Of a stretch of DNA of 64,000 bases, positions 24,236-35,251 are shown in pieces. The notes below the pieces were generated by a model, which saw only the letters and a list, made by a program, of their open reading frames with translations, had not been told where the DNA came from and ran no database searches. The DNA is from Liopterus haemorrhoidalis. Taxonomy: Eukaryota; Arthropoda; Insecta; Coleoptera; Dytiscidae. The position numbers and the translations under genes are program-made. The stretch's first letter is position 1; each line of letters starts with the position of its first letter. The stretch is from NCBI GenBank assembly GCA_963971575.1, contig OZ020611.1, positions 182,108,535 to 182,172,534 on the forward strand. The letters run 5' to 3'.

Positions 24236-24879
24236 CTCTTAATAAATTTCATTTGTTGTTAGTGAAATTGTGTAGACCGTTTATTTGCAGTATAAAAATA
24301 ATGATTTTACTTTATTATAGTCTTGAATAGCTCAGCCCAAGAGGAGGTTAATTCTCTTCTAAACTAACTGAATACAAATGAAATCAGAAATTTATTTCTC
24401 TCCACCTGGCGTAGAATTCTTTAAAATATATGTTTCTAACATAAAAAACACATTAAATTTAAATATTAAACTCCCTCAGGATTTTAGAGCCTGGTGAATA
24501 GCTGTAAAAGGTATGTAACATTTTCTTACTCTTATTTTAACTTTATAAAATTCATAGGTACGTTCTGAATGACTTCGCGATACACATTATTCATTGTACT
24601 GAAATATATATTTTTTTTTTCTTATTGTTTTCAAACATTAATATTATAATAGTTTTCAAGATAACAAAAATGTGTAGAATGTTACTGAATTCAATGTATA
24701 CGTGTAACAAACAACAGAGTTGGATTCAACAGGAAACAAAACGAACAATTGCCACGTTCAGCTTTCAGACGTGTCTCAATGTAATTGAAAGACCAAAAAA
24801 GTAATGATAAACGGTGAAACTTGTTGCCATTATCTAACTATACGTATGACCATAGCAATTATATTTCGTCTGATTACAG
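24236..24879. other. No gene recognised
   Basis: AT-rich intergenic sequence, no supported feature. Confidence 0.4.
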
Positions 24880-25644
24880 CAGTGCTTTTCAACCGGTGTG
24901 TCCCGACACCATAGTGTGTCACAACTCGATAGTAAGAGTGTCGCAAAATTCGAAGTTTTAATAAATCCGAATACAACTTAAAATGAAAAATTAAATTAAA
25001 AATATTCATCGCTCATGGATTACAAAGGGCAGTTTATCCATCGTCCATCTCTTCCTTGGCCTATACAACAGCGCCTGTTTGGGAATTCTGCGAGTGAGAA
25101 TTCTTTCAAGATTTTATCCATAGGCTATTCCAAACCTTTAAGCGGCACCAAATGAAATTATAATTTTAATGGAAGTTCTCACGAGCTAATTTTATGTTTT
25201 AAATTGGCTTTTGCTAAACAAAATGATCATAAGCTTCAATCAAACGTTAATAGTTACTAGAATTCAAAAATCTAGTTCCGTTTAAACCAAAGAAACCGAC
25301 TATAGCACGGGAAAGATGTTTAGTTCTTCTATATCTTCATTGCGAATATGGTCAAGTATATCTCACGACCCTCAAAAATTACATTTCGGCTGTCTGAATT
25401 ATGCTTTCATTTTTTTTCCAAGATTCGTTACTGTATGTGAGAATAGGAGCTGTCGTTGATTTATAAAAATAATTTAAATGAATCATTAAAAATAATTGTA
25501 GAAGTCAGTATATTGTTTTGTTTGTTTTTTTTTTTTTTTTTCATCCATCTTCTACAATTTATTTTTAATTTTCTCCCGGTGTGTCGTCTTATCCCTAAAG
25601 ACTATTAATTGTGTCGCGTATACAAGGTGGTTGAAAAGAGCTAG
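24880..25644. mobile_element. hAT-type non-autonomous element carrying a nested MITE
   Basis: The left end CAGTGCTTTTCAACCGGTGTG and right end GGTTGAAAAGAGCTAG are inverted. GTGTCG words recur inside both ends. The 8-bp flanks do not clearly match. A separate MITE (25121-25305) is inserted within it. No transposase frame was found. Confidence 0.6.
25121..25305. mobile_element. Family C MITE, copy 1 (AACTAGATTTT core)
   Basis: The ends TAGGCTATTCCAAACC and GGTTTAAACGGAACTAG (in reverse) frame an interior with TAATAGTTACTAGAATTC. The subterminal AACTAGATTTT / AGTTACTAGAATT words are shared with the copies at 35.3, 49.4, 51.7 and 55.1-55.5 kb. Confidence 0.6.
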
Positions 25645-25689
25645 TTTATGGAATAGGACAAGATAAGTACATGACGAGTTTTGAGCATC

Positions 25690-26222
25690 ACAATATGAAG
25701 GATGTATGTGGGGAAGGTTGTACGGGTTGCGAACATAAATGATGCAACTAGATCTAGCTGACCAGTTTCAAAATATTTTATTTCATCATCAGAGCTGATC
25801 TAAAATGTACGGTCATTGTGAGATAGTAAAATAGAGAAATTAAACATTACTCGAAAGTCATAATGTCAAATAATAAAAATAAATAAAATTAGTCAGTAGT
25901 ATATAAAATATAAATAAATAAATAAATAAATAAGAAATAAATAAATAAATGGAAAATGAATAAACTAAAGAGGTATACAAAATATTAATTACGTAGCACA
26001 CAAGTTATAATAAAAGATGTCGCATTTTCTAAAATTTCTGTTCAATTTCTATATTTTACTATCTCACAATGACCGTACATTTTAGAACAGCTCTGATGAA
26101 GAAATAAAATATTTCGTAACTGGTCAGCTAGGTCTAATTGTATAATTTATGTCCACAACCCATACAGCCTTCTCCACATATATTCACTTACGGACACGAC
26201 CAACTCCACAAATATGAAGGAT
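25690..26222. repeat. Long inverted repeat with 150-bp arms
   Basis: Arm 25695-25850 is repeated in reverse at 26030-26200 (for example ATGTACGGTCATTGTGAGAT and its complement). ATATGAAGGAT stands next to both outer ends (25692 and 26212), which may be a target duplication. The loop contains an (AAAT)n microsatellite at 25913-25952. It would fold into a strong hairpin. Superfamily unknown. Confidence 0.75.
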
Positions 26223-26473
26223 ATGCCAACATTTTCCAGCCCAACTATGTTCTAGGGGTAGTAGAAGTAAAACGATGGTAGTGTCAGGCAGCGTCATTTA
26301 TGTCTGGACCAACTTAAATGCTTTTTTCCGCCAATTTACTTCAGTAGCTTGAACTAGGAATTTCAGTAGGAATGAAACTATGGTCCTGTATTATGAGCCT
26401 CTGCCAAAAGAATCCACTGAATGGCGTAGAATTCGTCTGTATGGTTTATGTGTAGTAATGAAACGATGATTAA

Positions 26474-27084
26474 CCCAAGCTTGACCAAATGGGGTGTGTC
26501 ACACCCCAGTATATTAATAGTGGAAATGATGTATCTATTGACAATATTTATGAATTAGTTAATATTTAACAATAATTTAATTTTTAATCGACAAAAAAAT
26601 CAAAAACACCATTTACAAAAAAATATGTCTAAATTATATTTGGCAACAGCGCATTTCGAACGAATTATAAATAAATAACGTATCTAATAGCAACTAATTC
26701 AAAATTCAAGCTTTGCTTGAGAAATGAGAAAGAAATTGTCTCCCCCACCAAAATACATAGACCAATCAGAAAGCTAGCTTAATTAGTATGTGTGAGAGTT
26801 GGTGTGAACGAGAGATGCAATGTTGTCAGTCAACACGAGATGCAACTTGAAGTATGATGCAATTTAGGAAAAAATTGGCGTGATTTTGACTTTTATTGAA
26901 AAAATTATTAAAAAAGCATTAAATAATTACTTTGAAAAATTTTTTTTTTTGTAATATTGTTCTATAGGCTTGACAGCATCTAACTGTATAAATTTTACCT
27001 TATTTTAATTGATATTAAATGAGAAAAGCCTAGGGTATACTACACCCCACTTGGTTGGATGTGTATATTTTGGTCAACTACGGG
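26474..27084. mobile_element. piggyBac-type MITE
   Basis: TTAA flanks both sides, and the ends are CCCAAGCTTGACC and GGTCAACTACGGG. TTAA targets with CCC...GGG ends are the mark of piggyBac. Just inside lies the palindrome GGGGTGTGTCACACCCC, with a degraded partner (ACTACACCCC) at the other end. About 611 bp, no coding sequence. Confidence 0.8.
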
Positions 27085-27164
27085 TTAACGGATAAATTTC
27101 ATTCGTTTTTACAAAAGCATCGCCGGCTACGCGGTGACAGTACTAACGTGATTAACGGCGCCAC

Positions 27165-27371
27165 TCAATTTATTTGTTCAAAATTTTGTCTTGTTTCTTC
27201 CAACACCTGAATCTTATACTCTGAATATTTTACATATTTTCTTAGCAAATGTTGCGATATTTCGAAGTTATTACTGTCAAAGTGACGCGGAATAGCGTCA
27301 TTGTTACCTCGCATGCTTAAATGTGCTATCGTTATCTCAAACTCAAGATCGCGGTAAGTCGCAGTAAGCAT
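27165..27371 (-). CDS. Short unrecognised open frame
   Basis: A 68-codon minus-strand frame (MLTATYRDLEFEITIAHLSM...) lies in a locally GC-richer block, back to back with the frame at 27528. The composition is more like unique host sequence than the surrounding repeats. I recognise no domain, and chance is possible. Confidence 0.15.
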   Translation of the reverse strand: MLTATYRDLEFEITIAHLSMRGNNDAIPRHFDSNNFEISQHLLRKYVKYSEYKIQVLEETRQNFEQIN

Positions 27372-27527
27372 AATGCGTATATCTATGGTCTATCACGTGA
27401 CACTATTCCCAATCCACTATTGTGCGCATAGCAGTTAACGTTTGAAATCCTATCCTCAGTCTCATCAAGTTTTCACAAAAATATTATTACAGATATCGAT
27501 AGCTCTCGCATATACGAACAGCACCTT

Positions 27528-27923
27528 GTGATACGTGCTATCATGTTGCGGTCCCGAGCTATACTAATATTAAATCGCGCGCCGAGCGTCGATTTCAACA
27601 CAAATAAGCGAACATTATTCGGTCAACTGACCTTGAACGCTATTTCAGTAGACTCTTTGGACCTTCCTCTCTTCAAGTCAGTTATTATATTATTGTTAGC
27701 TTTTATAGTTTTAAAATTATTGAAAAAGTCTGATGTACACATTTTTGAGATACACAGATTTTTACCGAGGGACCCAGTACTGAAACGAAACGATAGACGT
27801 ATTCTACGTCAAAAACATCTCCCACCTCAAACCAATAATTCCTGGCCAGGTACAACAAACAATAAGACTTCACGGATCAAAATTGCATTTAGAACGCAGC
27901 TAGCCCGTCTCTGTTTCTTATAA
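27528..27923 (+). CDS. Unrecognised 131-codon open frame
   Basis: This is among the longest frames outside the mobile elements. It begins with a TG-type codon in a non-repetitive, GC-balanced block and has an inner Met at codon 6 (MLRSRAILI). Around residues 50-66 it has a hydrophobic stretch (SVIILLLAFIVLKLLKK) that could span a membrane, followed by a basic tail. No domain is recognised. It may be an exon, a lncRNA or chance. Confidence 0.25.
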   Translation: MIRAIMLRSRAILILNRAPSVDFNTNKRTLFGQLTLNAISVDSLDLPLFKSVIILLLAFIVLKLLKKSDVHIFEIHRFLPRDPVLKRNDRRILRQKHLPPQTNNSWPGTTNNKTSRIKIAFRTQLARLCFL

Positions 27924-28368
27924 TTAGCACATGTACAGTGATGCATTAATGACATATACAGGTATAATTTAAGATAGCACACACTGTGATCTGTACCTGT
28001 GCTTTTATTAACTCGGTCATTTTATACCTTTTGTTGTACATATTTTTTACTTTCACATCTAATCTAAACTGCAATTATAATTTTAAATTACAATTATATA
28101 AGTGTGTGTATATTATGATATGAATGCTTTGTAAATTTCCTCAACTAATTTAAAATGTTAAGATGAATTGTATTTAAATTTTAAAGTTATAATTTGTATG
28201 CTGACAGATGAAAGTTAATCTTCATCCTTTCTTTATTTTTGTTAAAAACATTAGTGCAGACATTAATTTAATAAAGAGGGGTGAACATCTAACGAAGATA
28301 CTCGTAAATTTTCTCTATGCTTATTTATATGCAATTTTTTAGTAGAATTAAAATTTTGTAATAATATG
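27924..28368. other. No gene recognised
   Basis: AT-rich sequence between the open frame at 27528-27923 and the nested element that starts at 28369. Confidence 0.4.
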
Positions 28369-28741
28369 TAGGGTATCCGACCACCCGACATAACCGCTGC
28401 CTGACCCGTTAAGATTGTACCCAGTTCTGATTCTAAATACCCGTTGTCTACCCATTACCCGTTAATTACATGTAATTAACGGGTAGCAGGTGTCAGGTAA
28501 GTAACGAATAGCGGGAAATTAATGGGTAGTGGATAATTATAGAGTAATTATGTAAGGCAGTAGTTTTCAACCTGTGGCCCGCGAAACTGTCGTAAGGGGT
28601 CCGCGGTGGATCCCAAGTTTCTAATTGTACGCTTCCGCGTTGCGCCGTCGTACAATATTTGTTATAAAATTATATGGATTATAGAGAACTATTTCAATTT
28701 TAATTAACTGATTATCATTATTGGGTACTACATTATACATA

Positions 28742-29972
28742 CCAGGTCTACAAGTATGAAGTACGGATTTTTTTCAAACTTGCCGCGCAAACGGAGTGTA
28801 TAGTTCAAAGTTTCAACACATATGGCGTTTTGTTAAGTTATCATTAAGTGTCAAATGCGTATAGGTTTTAATTTGAAAAGTGATCATATAGTTTTGTTTT
28901 ACTGTGTTAAAAATGTCAAATTTTGTGCCAAATAAAGAGCATTCGCGGACAGTACTACTGTTTTGTTTTCATTTGAAAAAAACTGCTGCTGAATCATACC
29001 GACTGCTTCGAGAAGCTTATGGTGAATATGCTCCATCGCAAGATACATGTGAACGATGGTTTCGGCGTTTCAAAAGTGGTGACTTTGATCTTACAGACAA
29101 AGAACATGGAAAACTTCCAAAAAAATATGAAGATACAAAATTAGAAACATTGCTACAGGAAGACGATAGTCAATCACAAAAACAACTAGCAGAGCAGTTA
29201 GGCGTTAGTCAACAAGCTGTTTCCAATCGCCTACGAGAGATGGGTAAGATCCAGAAAGTCGGCAGATGGGTTCCACATGCATTGAATGAGAGGCAGATGG
29301 AAAAACGCAAAAACACTTGTGAAATTTTGCTTGCACGATACAAAAGCAAGTCTTTTTTGCATCGTATCATTACTGGCGATGAAAATCAACACATCAACTG
29401 CAAGACCGAATTGCTTTGGCAAAAAGACAATGCTCTGTACTTGGTGGGACCAAAAGGGTGTGGTCTATCATGAATTGTTAAAACCTGGTGAAACAGTTAA
29501 TACCCAACGCTACCAACAAAAACTAATCGAATTGAACCATTCGCTGCTCATAAAACGACCAGAATACGAAAGAAGACAGCACAAGGTAATCTTTCTTCAC
29601 GATAACTCTCCATCACATAAGGCAAAAGCAGTTTGCAATACATTGGAGGTACTCAAGTGGGAAGTGCTACCCCATGCCGCTTACTCACCAGACTTGGCCC
29701 CTTCAGATTACCACTTGTTCGCATCGATGGGTCACGCACTTGCCGAGCAGCATTTTTGTTCATATGAAAATGTGAAAGAATGGCTAGATGAATGGTTTGC
29801 GGGGAAAGGGGAAGAGTTCTACTGGCGAGGTATTCACAAATTGCCTGAAAGATGGGAAAAATGTATAACTTCTAATGGAGCATACTTTGAATAAATAAAC
29901 TTTTACTGTTCTTTTGAGTTAAATGTGTTTTATTTAAAAAGAAAAATCCGCATTTCATACTTGTAGACCTGG
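28742..29972 (+). mobile_element. mariner element
   Basis: Inverted ends CCAGGTCTACAAGTATGAA and TTCATACTTGTAGACCTGG are flanked by TA on both sides. The size (about 1.23 kb) is normal for mariner and the ends are nearly identical, so the insertion is fairly young. It lies inside the hAT MITE at 28558-30083. Confidence 0.95.
28913..29894 (+). pseudogene. mariner transposase, one internal deletion/frameshift
   Basis: The frame from the ATG at 28913 gives the paired helix-turn-helix half (SQDTCERWFRRFKSGDFDL, then QKQLAEQLGVSQQAVSNRL) and reaches the first catalytic Asp in GDE (29378-29383). It then loses about 20 residues normally found after GDE and shifts frame. The other frame continues with CTWWDQKGVVYHELLKPGE, the second Asp in HDN (29601) and the third in YSPDLAPSDYHLF (29706). 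The 34 residues between the second and third Asp are the D34D signature. The stop is at 29892. Apart from this lesion the copy is well preserved, which fits recent loss of activity. Confidence 0.92.
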
Positions 29973-30116
29973 TACCTATATACAACCTTCCGTACATACA
30001 CAATTTTCTTTTTGTAATTTTATCATTATGGGGTCCGCACGATTTGTTAGGAGTTTTTGAGGTAAAAAGGTTGGGAACCACCGATGTAAGATATTTTGAA
30101 TATTTTATTCATCTGT

Positions 30117-31203
30117 GGGCCGAGAGTTCCAGTTCCTAATAAACTCCCTAATAGTTATTAGACACATAATATATTTATGAAGCTAATAAATTTATTGGTG
30201 ATTTCCAACTTATATACAAAATCCTTCTAATAGTTTATTAGAAACATAATTTTTTGTTTTTGTATTGGTATTTCTTATGAAGATAGTAACACGGTGCAAG
30301 AGGGATAGAGCTATACGTAAATTTGTAGAGCTAAAGTGAGATGAAATTTTGACACTGAATATTTTGACATTAAATATTTTGAAAATAAATAGTTTGACTT
30401 TAGATTCAATGACATATATTTTTTGTGTTACTAGTGACTAGTTAAAGTGACAATTAAACGGCGTTTAAATTTTATCACAGAAAAAGAGGACAATATAGAT
30501 AGAAGAGAAGTTATAAAAATAGCATTTTATAATACAAAAGTGAATGAAAATAAGAAGACATCCATATTTTGCTTTATTTTACATTCCTTAAACAATATGA
30601 ATTAAACTTATCAGCAAATTTCAGCCACACATCTTTATTATTCTGCCATTAATTGCGTCTGTCTTCTTCTTTTCTATCATTTTTATAAAAATAGTAATGC
30701 TTAAAGTATTGTTTGTAATGTGTTGTAATCGTAATTGAAATAAATACATATGTAAAAATAAAAGACAATGTTTATTTAAAAATATATATTCATATATTGT
30801 TCTTTATATATCACATTTACAATAAATGCCCAAAATATTCTAAAAACGGTTGTCCATAATTTATAAATTCATCCAAACAGATCGTCGATTTCGTCAAAAT
30901 ACAACTAAAATGTATATAAAACACTAAAATCACTATTATAAAAATGTTTAAAAACTACACATTCTTATATTCTTTTAAAATTATACTGTTTTTCAATTAA
31001 AATTGAAATATTAACACATTTTGCGAACTTGTTTTTGGTTATATGTCAGTTTATTATTCACTTCATGTTGCCTATAAGTTATTAGACAAATAAGCCTATT
31101 TATTAGCAACCTAATAACTACTTCGGGGTGGAACTCTCGAGAAAAAAAATATGTTGCTAATAAACTTATTGGACAGTTTATTAGCAACTGGAACTCTCGG
31201 CCC
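30117..31203. mobile_element. Non-autonomous element with GGGCCGAGAGTTCC ends
   Basis: GGGCCGAGAGTTCCAGTT at the left is repeated in reverse at the right (AACTGGAACTCTCGGCCC). CTAATAAACT and TTATTAGAAACATAAT words recur inside both ends, and a partial extra copy of the end lies near 31120-31140. No target duplication or protein is evident. It occupies the same nest as the GGGTAATTAAC element. Confidence 0.7.
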
Positions 31204-31226
31204 TAACTTATTATTTTTATAAATTA

Positions 31227-31375
31227 ACAGGTAGCACGTAATTAAAGGGTAGCGGGTAATTAACGGGTAGCGGGTAATTAACGGGTAGCGGGTAATTAAC
31301 GGGTAGCGGGTAATTAACGGGAAGTGTTTATTTAACGTATAGTGAGTAATTAGAGGTAGCGGGTAATAACCCGGT
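31227..31375. repeat. GGGTAGCGGGTAATTAAC minisatellite
   Basis: An 18-bp unit is repeated about six to eight times, the middle copies identical and the outer ones diverged. It is regular but has no unique spacers, so it is not a CRISPR array. Related units occur in both orientations at 28420-28530. Confidence 0.85.
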
Positions 31376-31449
31376 TAATTAATCGGATACCCGGTTTCAG
31401 AAACTTATAATTTTCATTCATAGCATTCATGGCATCACTGCACACCCTA

Positions 31450-32460
31450 CATATTTTTAGGGTTTTCTAGGAATGACCACTAAAAACCCTCATAGAGTCA
31501 CTCATGTTATTACTGCCAAAGTGACGCGTCTGTCTGTACGGTAGAAATTGTAGCCAATCGGCTTAACATAGAAACGTGAAATTTGGCATGCTTATACAAC
31601 TCTTTGACCCACATATAGGAAAAATACTGAGAGTTAAAAAAACACATCCCGAGATAAATATAAACAATTATGTATTTAATAAAAAAATTAATATACTTTT
31701 TTTTAATTTGAAACCTCTTAATGCGTGGTTCAACAACCAAATTTTTAATTTTGAAAAATCAATTCTTTTTATGGTCTTTTTCCAAAATTATATCAAAAAA
31801 CTTTTGTCCCCCACCCTGTCTCTCAGAGGGGTTGATCTAAAAATCTGAAAAAATCTCCATAATGAAGATTGATAAGAACCGGAATAGTTCAACAAGAAGT
31901 TTTGATCAGATTAGTTTTCCGAAAAATTTAGGTTTTTTGTCGTCGATAAAAATTTATTGAGTGGTATCAAAAGAAAGCTCTTAAGATGTAGATTATTGAA
32001 CGAAAGGTAGGTTTTTTTTTAACACGATTTTAGCCAAAAATTCCCGCACCCTTTTACCAAGGAATTAAACTAAAAATCTGAAAAAAATATAGGTAATGTA
32101 CATTGATCTGAGCCGGAAAAGTACGAGAGAAATTTTTGATCCGATTGCGTTTTTGAAAAATGTTGTAGTTTTTGTGTTTTTGACCAAATTAATTATTTTT
32201 TTAATTCATGGCTAAAGTTTGGCTAATAATGTTAAGGATTTTTTGTATTTATGGCTAAGATAGTGAAAACACTTTTATGAAATTAAAAATATAATTTAAA
32301 AAAATAAACAGCTGAGGACCGAGTTTTGAACATCCCGCCAACACATTCTTCATAGAACAAATATTTGTAGCCATCCAGTATTATGTTGGCTTCTTACACT
32401 TATTAAATACTTACAAAACCCTGAAATGTGTGAAAATTCACACTTCACATCAATTTTTTT
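31450..32460 (+). repeat. Family A repeat, copy 3 (plus arm and terminus)
   Basis: It begins with GGGTTTTCTAGGAATGACC, followed by CTGTCTGT, GGCATGCTTATACAACTC and two modules anchored on TAAAAATCTGAAAAA at about 31838 and 32071 (spacing about 233 bp). It ends with the terminus in reverse (CCCTGAAATGTGTGAAAATT then CACTTCACATC). The arm matches 11690-12250 almost throughout. Confidence 0.75.
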
Positions 32461-33179
32461 TAATTGTGTTCTAAAATATTTACGCATCTTATCTGCACTT
32501 ATTTTACTATATTATAGTTGAAAATTAAAGGCGTATTTTATTTTAATACAGGAATGTTCTGAATAAGAATTAACTGAGCTAGCGAATAATTTACTCGGAA
32601 TCTGCGCCTTAATTTACAGTAAGCCACATAAAACAGAGTGAGACGGGAACACAGACAACATCCGTGGCCTGTATACGATAGCTAGGTGCAGGAATATTAT
32701 ACAGTGCGATCATTAATTCTTGAACGTTATGCAATACTTGACAGAAACATTTAGTTATCAAACTTATTTCCAAGGACATGTAGATCTAGGCGTAAATTCT
32801 ATTTGTATTACCTTATGCGAATTTTTAAATGAATACTGTTTTTCTCTACACGTCAATGAGTTGATAATAGATATTAAGTTAGCACCAGAAAATCGTTGTT
32901 CCTCAAGGGAGGTCGGGCCAAGATTATTAAAGTAAAGGTTTTCTCGTAACTTGTAGTGGTGGGGGTAAATAGCGAAGCTACACGTCATCTGTATGCTAAC
33001 GGGACGTCAGCCTTTGTTTATCGTATATGTTATATACACGTGAAGTTTGAATTTTGTCTATAAATACAAAAATAAATTAATTTATTGATTTTCTACTTGT
33101 TTAATGTATTTTTTCTTTGAAAGGAATGTTTCTTCGTTCTAAATAAATTTTCTTACATTCATTTTTGAAGTGAAGAGAA
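32461..33179. other. GC-balanced block, no gene assigned
   Basis: The block 32520-33010 is less AT-rich than its surroundings. It contains a 71-codon plus-strand frame (32720-32935, MNVMQYLTETFSYQTYFQGH...) that I do not recognise. It may be an exon or regulatory region of a host gene, or chance. Confidence 0.3.
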
Positions 33180-33490
33180 TAATAAGTGTAACTACTAACC
33201 CCCCGTAACTACCCTAATATTAATCAAACTGAAAAAAAGGCATAGAACAAATAAGATTTGTTTTCTTATAAACAATTTTTATTGTATAGTTTTTTCTGTT
33301 AAGGTTCTGTTTATAAAGGAAATATATTAAGTTTTTTAGTACTAATTTTAACCCAGAAACACCTCTTAAGAAAGAAAATTTTGAGATATCATGCCTATAT
33401 TTGATCCTGGTTCTACTCTATTGTACCAAATTTCACTAAAATACGTCCAGCCGTTTTTAAAAACTGATATAACCTCCAATTTTATTAATT
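33180..33490 (+). repeat. Family B repeat, short copy
   Basis: CCCCGTAACTACCCTAATATT, TAAACAATTTTTATTGTAT and GTCCAGCCGT match the end of the tandem block at 42.6-43.0 kb, with one monomer only. Confidence 0.6.
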
Positions 33491-35080
33491 ACTATATTAT
33501 TATAGCAATTTGTTCTTTTATTTTTATTTAAATATTCCTAAAATTATATTTGTATTCGATTTATTGTTATTTATTAACTATAATAAAAATATACATCACC
33601 TTAAATTTTATATAAATCGGTATAAAATTTCCTTAGGTTTTTATTTATAATTTATTCAGTAGAACTGTCTTGAAATAAATATGAAATATCTTGAAATGAA
33701 TATAGTCAATAAAAATATTTAAAAACATGTAACATCTATATTAATTTTGTATGCTAGTTTGAACTAAGCAGACATGTGACGTATTCCCTCTCACGCTCTG
33801 ATTGGTCAGAAGTTACGAGACAACCTTTACTTTAATAATCTTGAGTTCGGGCTAACGAAGTAATCTGATTAGTTCTTTGTTAAATTGGTATTTTCAGCTG
33901 TGAATTAGAATACAGTTTTGATATTTTAAACCCCATTGTTTACCATTATGTAACGCTCAAAATTTTATGATCGCACTGTACCTGCACATTCGGCGCACGA
34001 ATTAACTGGAATATAGACCGACTCAGAATACTTGTGTTGTGCGATATAAACAAAACAACTGTCACGGTGTCGCAGTTAATACGATAACTTAAAATTAGTG
34101 ATATTGACATTGTATTGCAATTAGACTGTATAATTAACGTCGAAAAAAGCATTTATTTTATTTATTTTATTTTATTTTTTTTATTTTATTTTATTTTTTT
34201 ATTTTTACTGTAAAATCTTTGAAGCAGTTTTAACTGAATTTTCTAAAATTCACTCTTCAGTATTCAGTTGTCTAAAATTCAGTATTTTTGTACTATTTAG
34301 TTTTATAGAAAATATCATTTCTTAAAGGACCGCACACCTAGTACAAGATCAACCGCACGCCACTGCTCTGGTAGCATCTTTCAGGAGAGATCTACGAAAT
34401 CCTGAAATGGGTGAAAAATCACACGATTTTTCAAGCGTTTACACTTTCCCAGCATTTATTTATATGTAATGTGTAAAATAAATCTTGAAAATAGGACCGC
34501 TTTTGAAACAGTTTGAGATCCTTGGTCTAATTTATTTCAAATACTAAACGAAACTTGAGTAGGTTCCAGACTAATTTTATTTGTTATTTTTTCATCTTTT
34601 TTAATGACATGGTATAAAAACTTCCATTCATGAAAGGGGTCATGAAACCCAGAATAATTCGATAAAATAACAATTATTTATATCAACTTTATAATAACCT
34701 ATTAATATTATTAGAAAAATTTACGTACGATATTTTAATTGTAGAAAAATGTAGAAATAGCCTTCGGTAACACGTTTCAATTTTGCACAGATAATTAGTT
34801 TTTATTGGATACCAACATTGTTTTTTAACAGCCAAGTATGACTCAATGCATGATTCTCGTTATGATGTCATGAACTAGAGCGCCGATCATTATAATTTTC
34901 AATGTGCTATGTATGCATGCTACCATATAATTGTTTGGCCCAATAACTTCTTTTTTTTTACTCCAAAAATATGAATTCCATTTTTATTTATTTTTTTACC
35001 ATTAACACAAGATATAAATGTGGACGGTATGTCAACAGGCTTATGTCAGATCATTAACAATAATACCACAAAAAAAAAAC
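33491..35080. other. No gene recognised
   Basis: AT-rich intergenic sequence with a (TTTTA)n-type simple repeat at 34151-34205. A family A terminal motif in reverse lies at about 34385-34415. Confidence 0.45.
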
Positions 35081-35130
35081 AATGTGCAGCGTGAATTTTC
35101 ACACTTTTCAGGTTTTCGTACTTATCTAGT
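35081..35130 (+). repeat. Family A terminal motif, solitary
   Basis: GTGCAGCGTGAATTTTCACACTT-type sequence followed by TTCAGGTTTTCGTACTTAT is a diverged form of the family A end. No family A arm directly follows it. Confidence 0.5.
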
Positions 35131-35251
35131 AACAGAGAAATAATTTTAGGCACAATTTTGACTGTAATAATGCAAATTAAATTTTTTGTCAATGTCTATC
35201 TAAGTATTTAGCTTATCTAGAGTAGCGAACCGATCCTGTAATGTATGTGTA

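Larger units (their letters stand above)
28558..30083. mobile_element. hAT MITE interrupted by a mariner
   Basis: The ends CAGTAGTTTTCAACC and GGTTGGGAACCACCG are inverted. Flanks ATGTAAGG and ATGTAAGA form an 8-bp target duplication with one mismatch. Without the mariner the element is about 290 bp, with GGGGTCCGC repeated in both halves. Confidence 0.88.
28369..31449. mobile_element. Outer element of a nest, with GGGTAATTAAC repeats
   Basis: The left end TAGGGTATCCGACC and right end ACACCCTA are roughly inverted, and GGATACCCGG near 31385 matches the left end again. Both flanks of the nest carry GGGTAGC/GGGTAATTAAC repeats, on the left around a CCCGTTAATTACATGTAATT palindrome. The element is split by a hAT element (28558-30083) and by a second inverted-end element (30117-31203). 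The superfamily is unclear, possibly hAT-like by its TAGGG start, but the 8-bp flanks do not match. Confidence 0.55.

Noticed and set aside
31227..31375. Regular short repeats resembling a CRISPR array
   Set aside because: The units are contiguous with no unique spacers, and the sequence is eukaryotic. It is a minisatellite.
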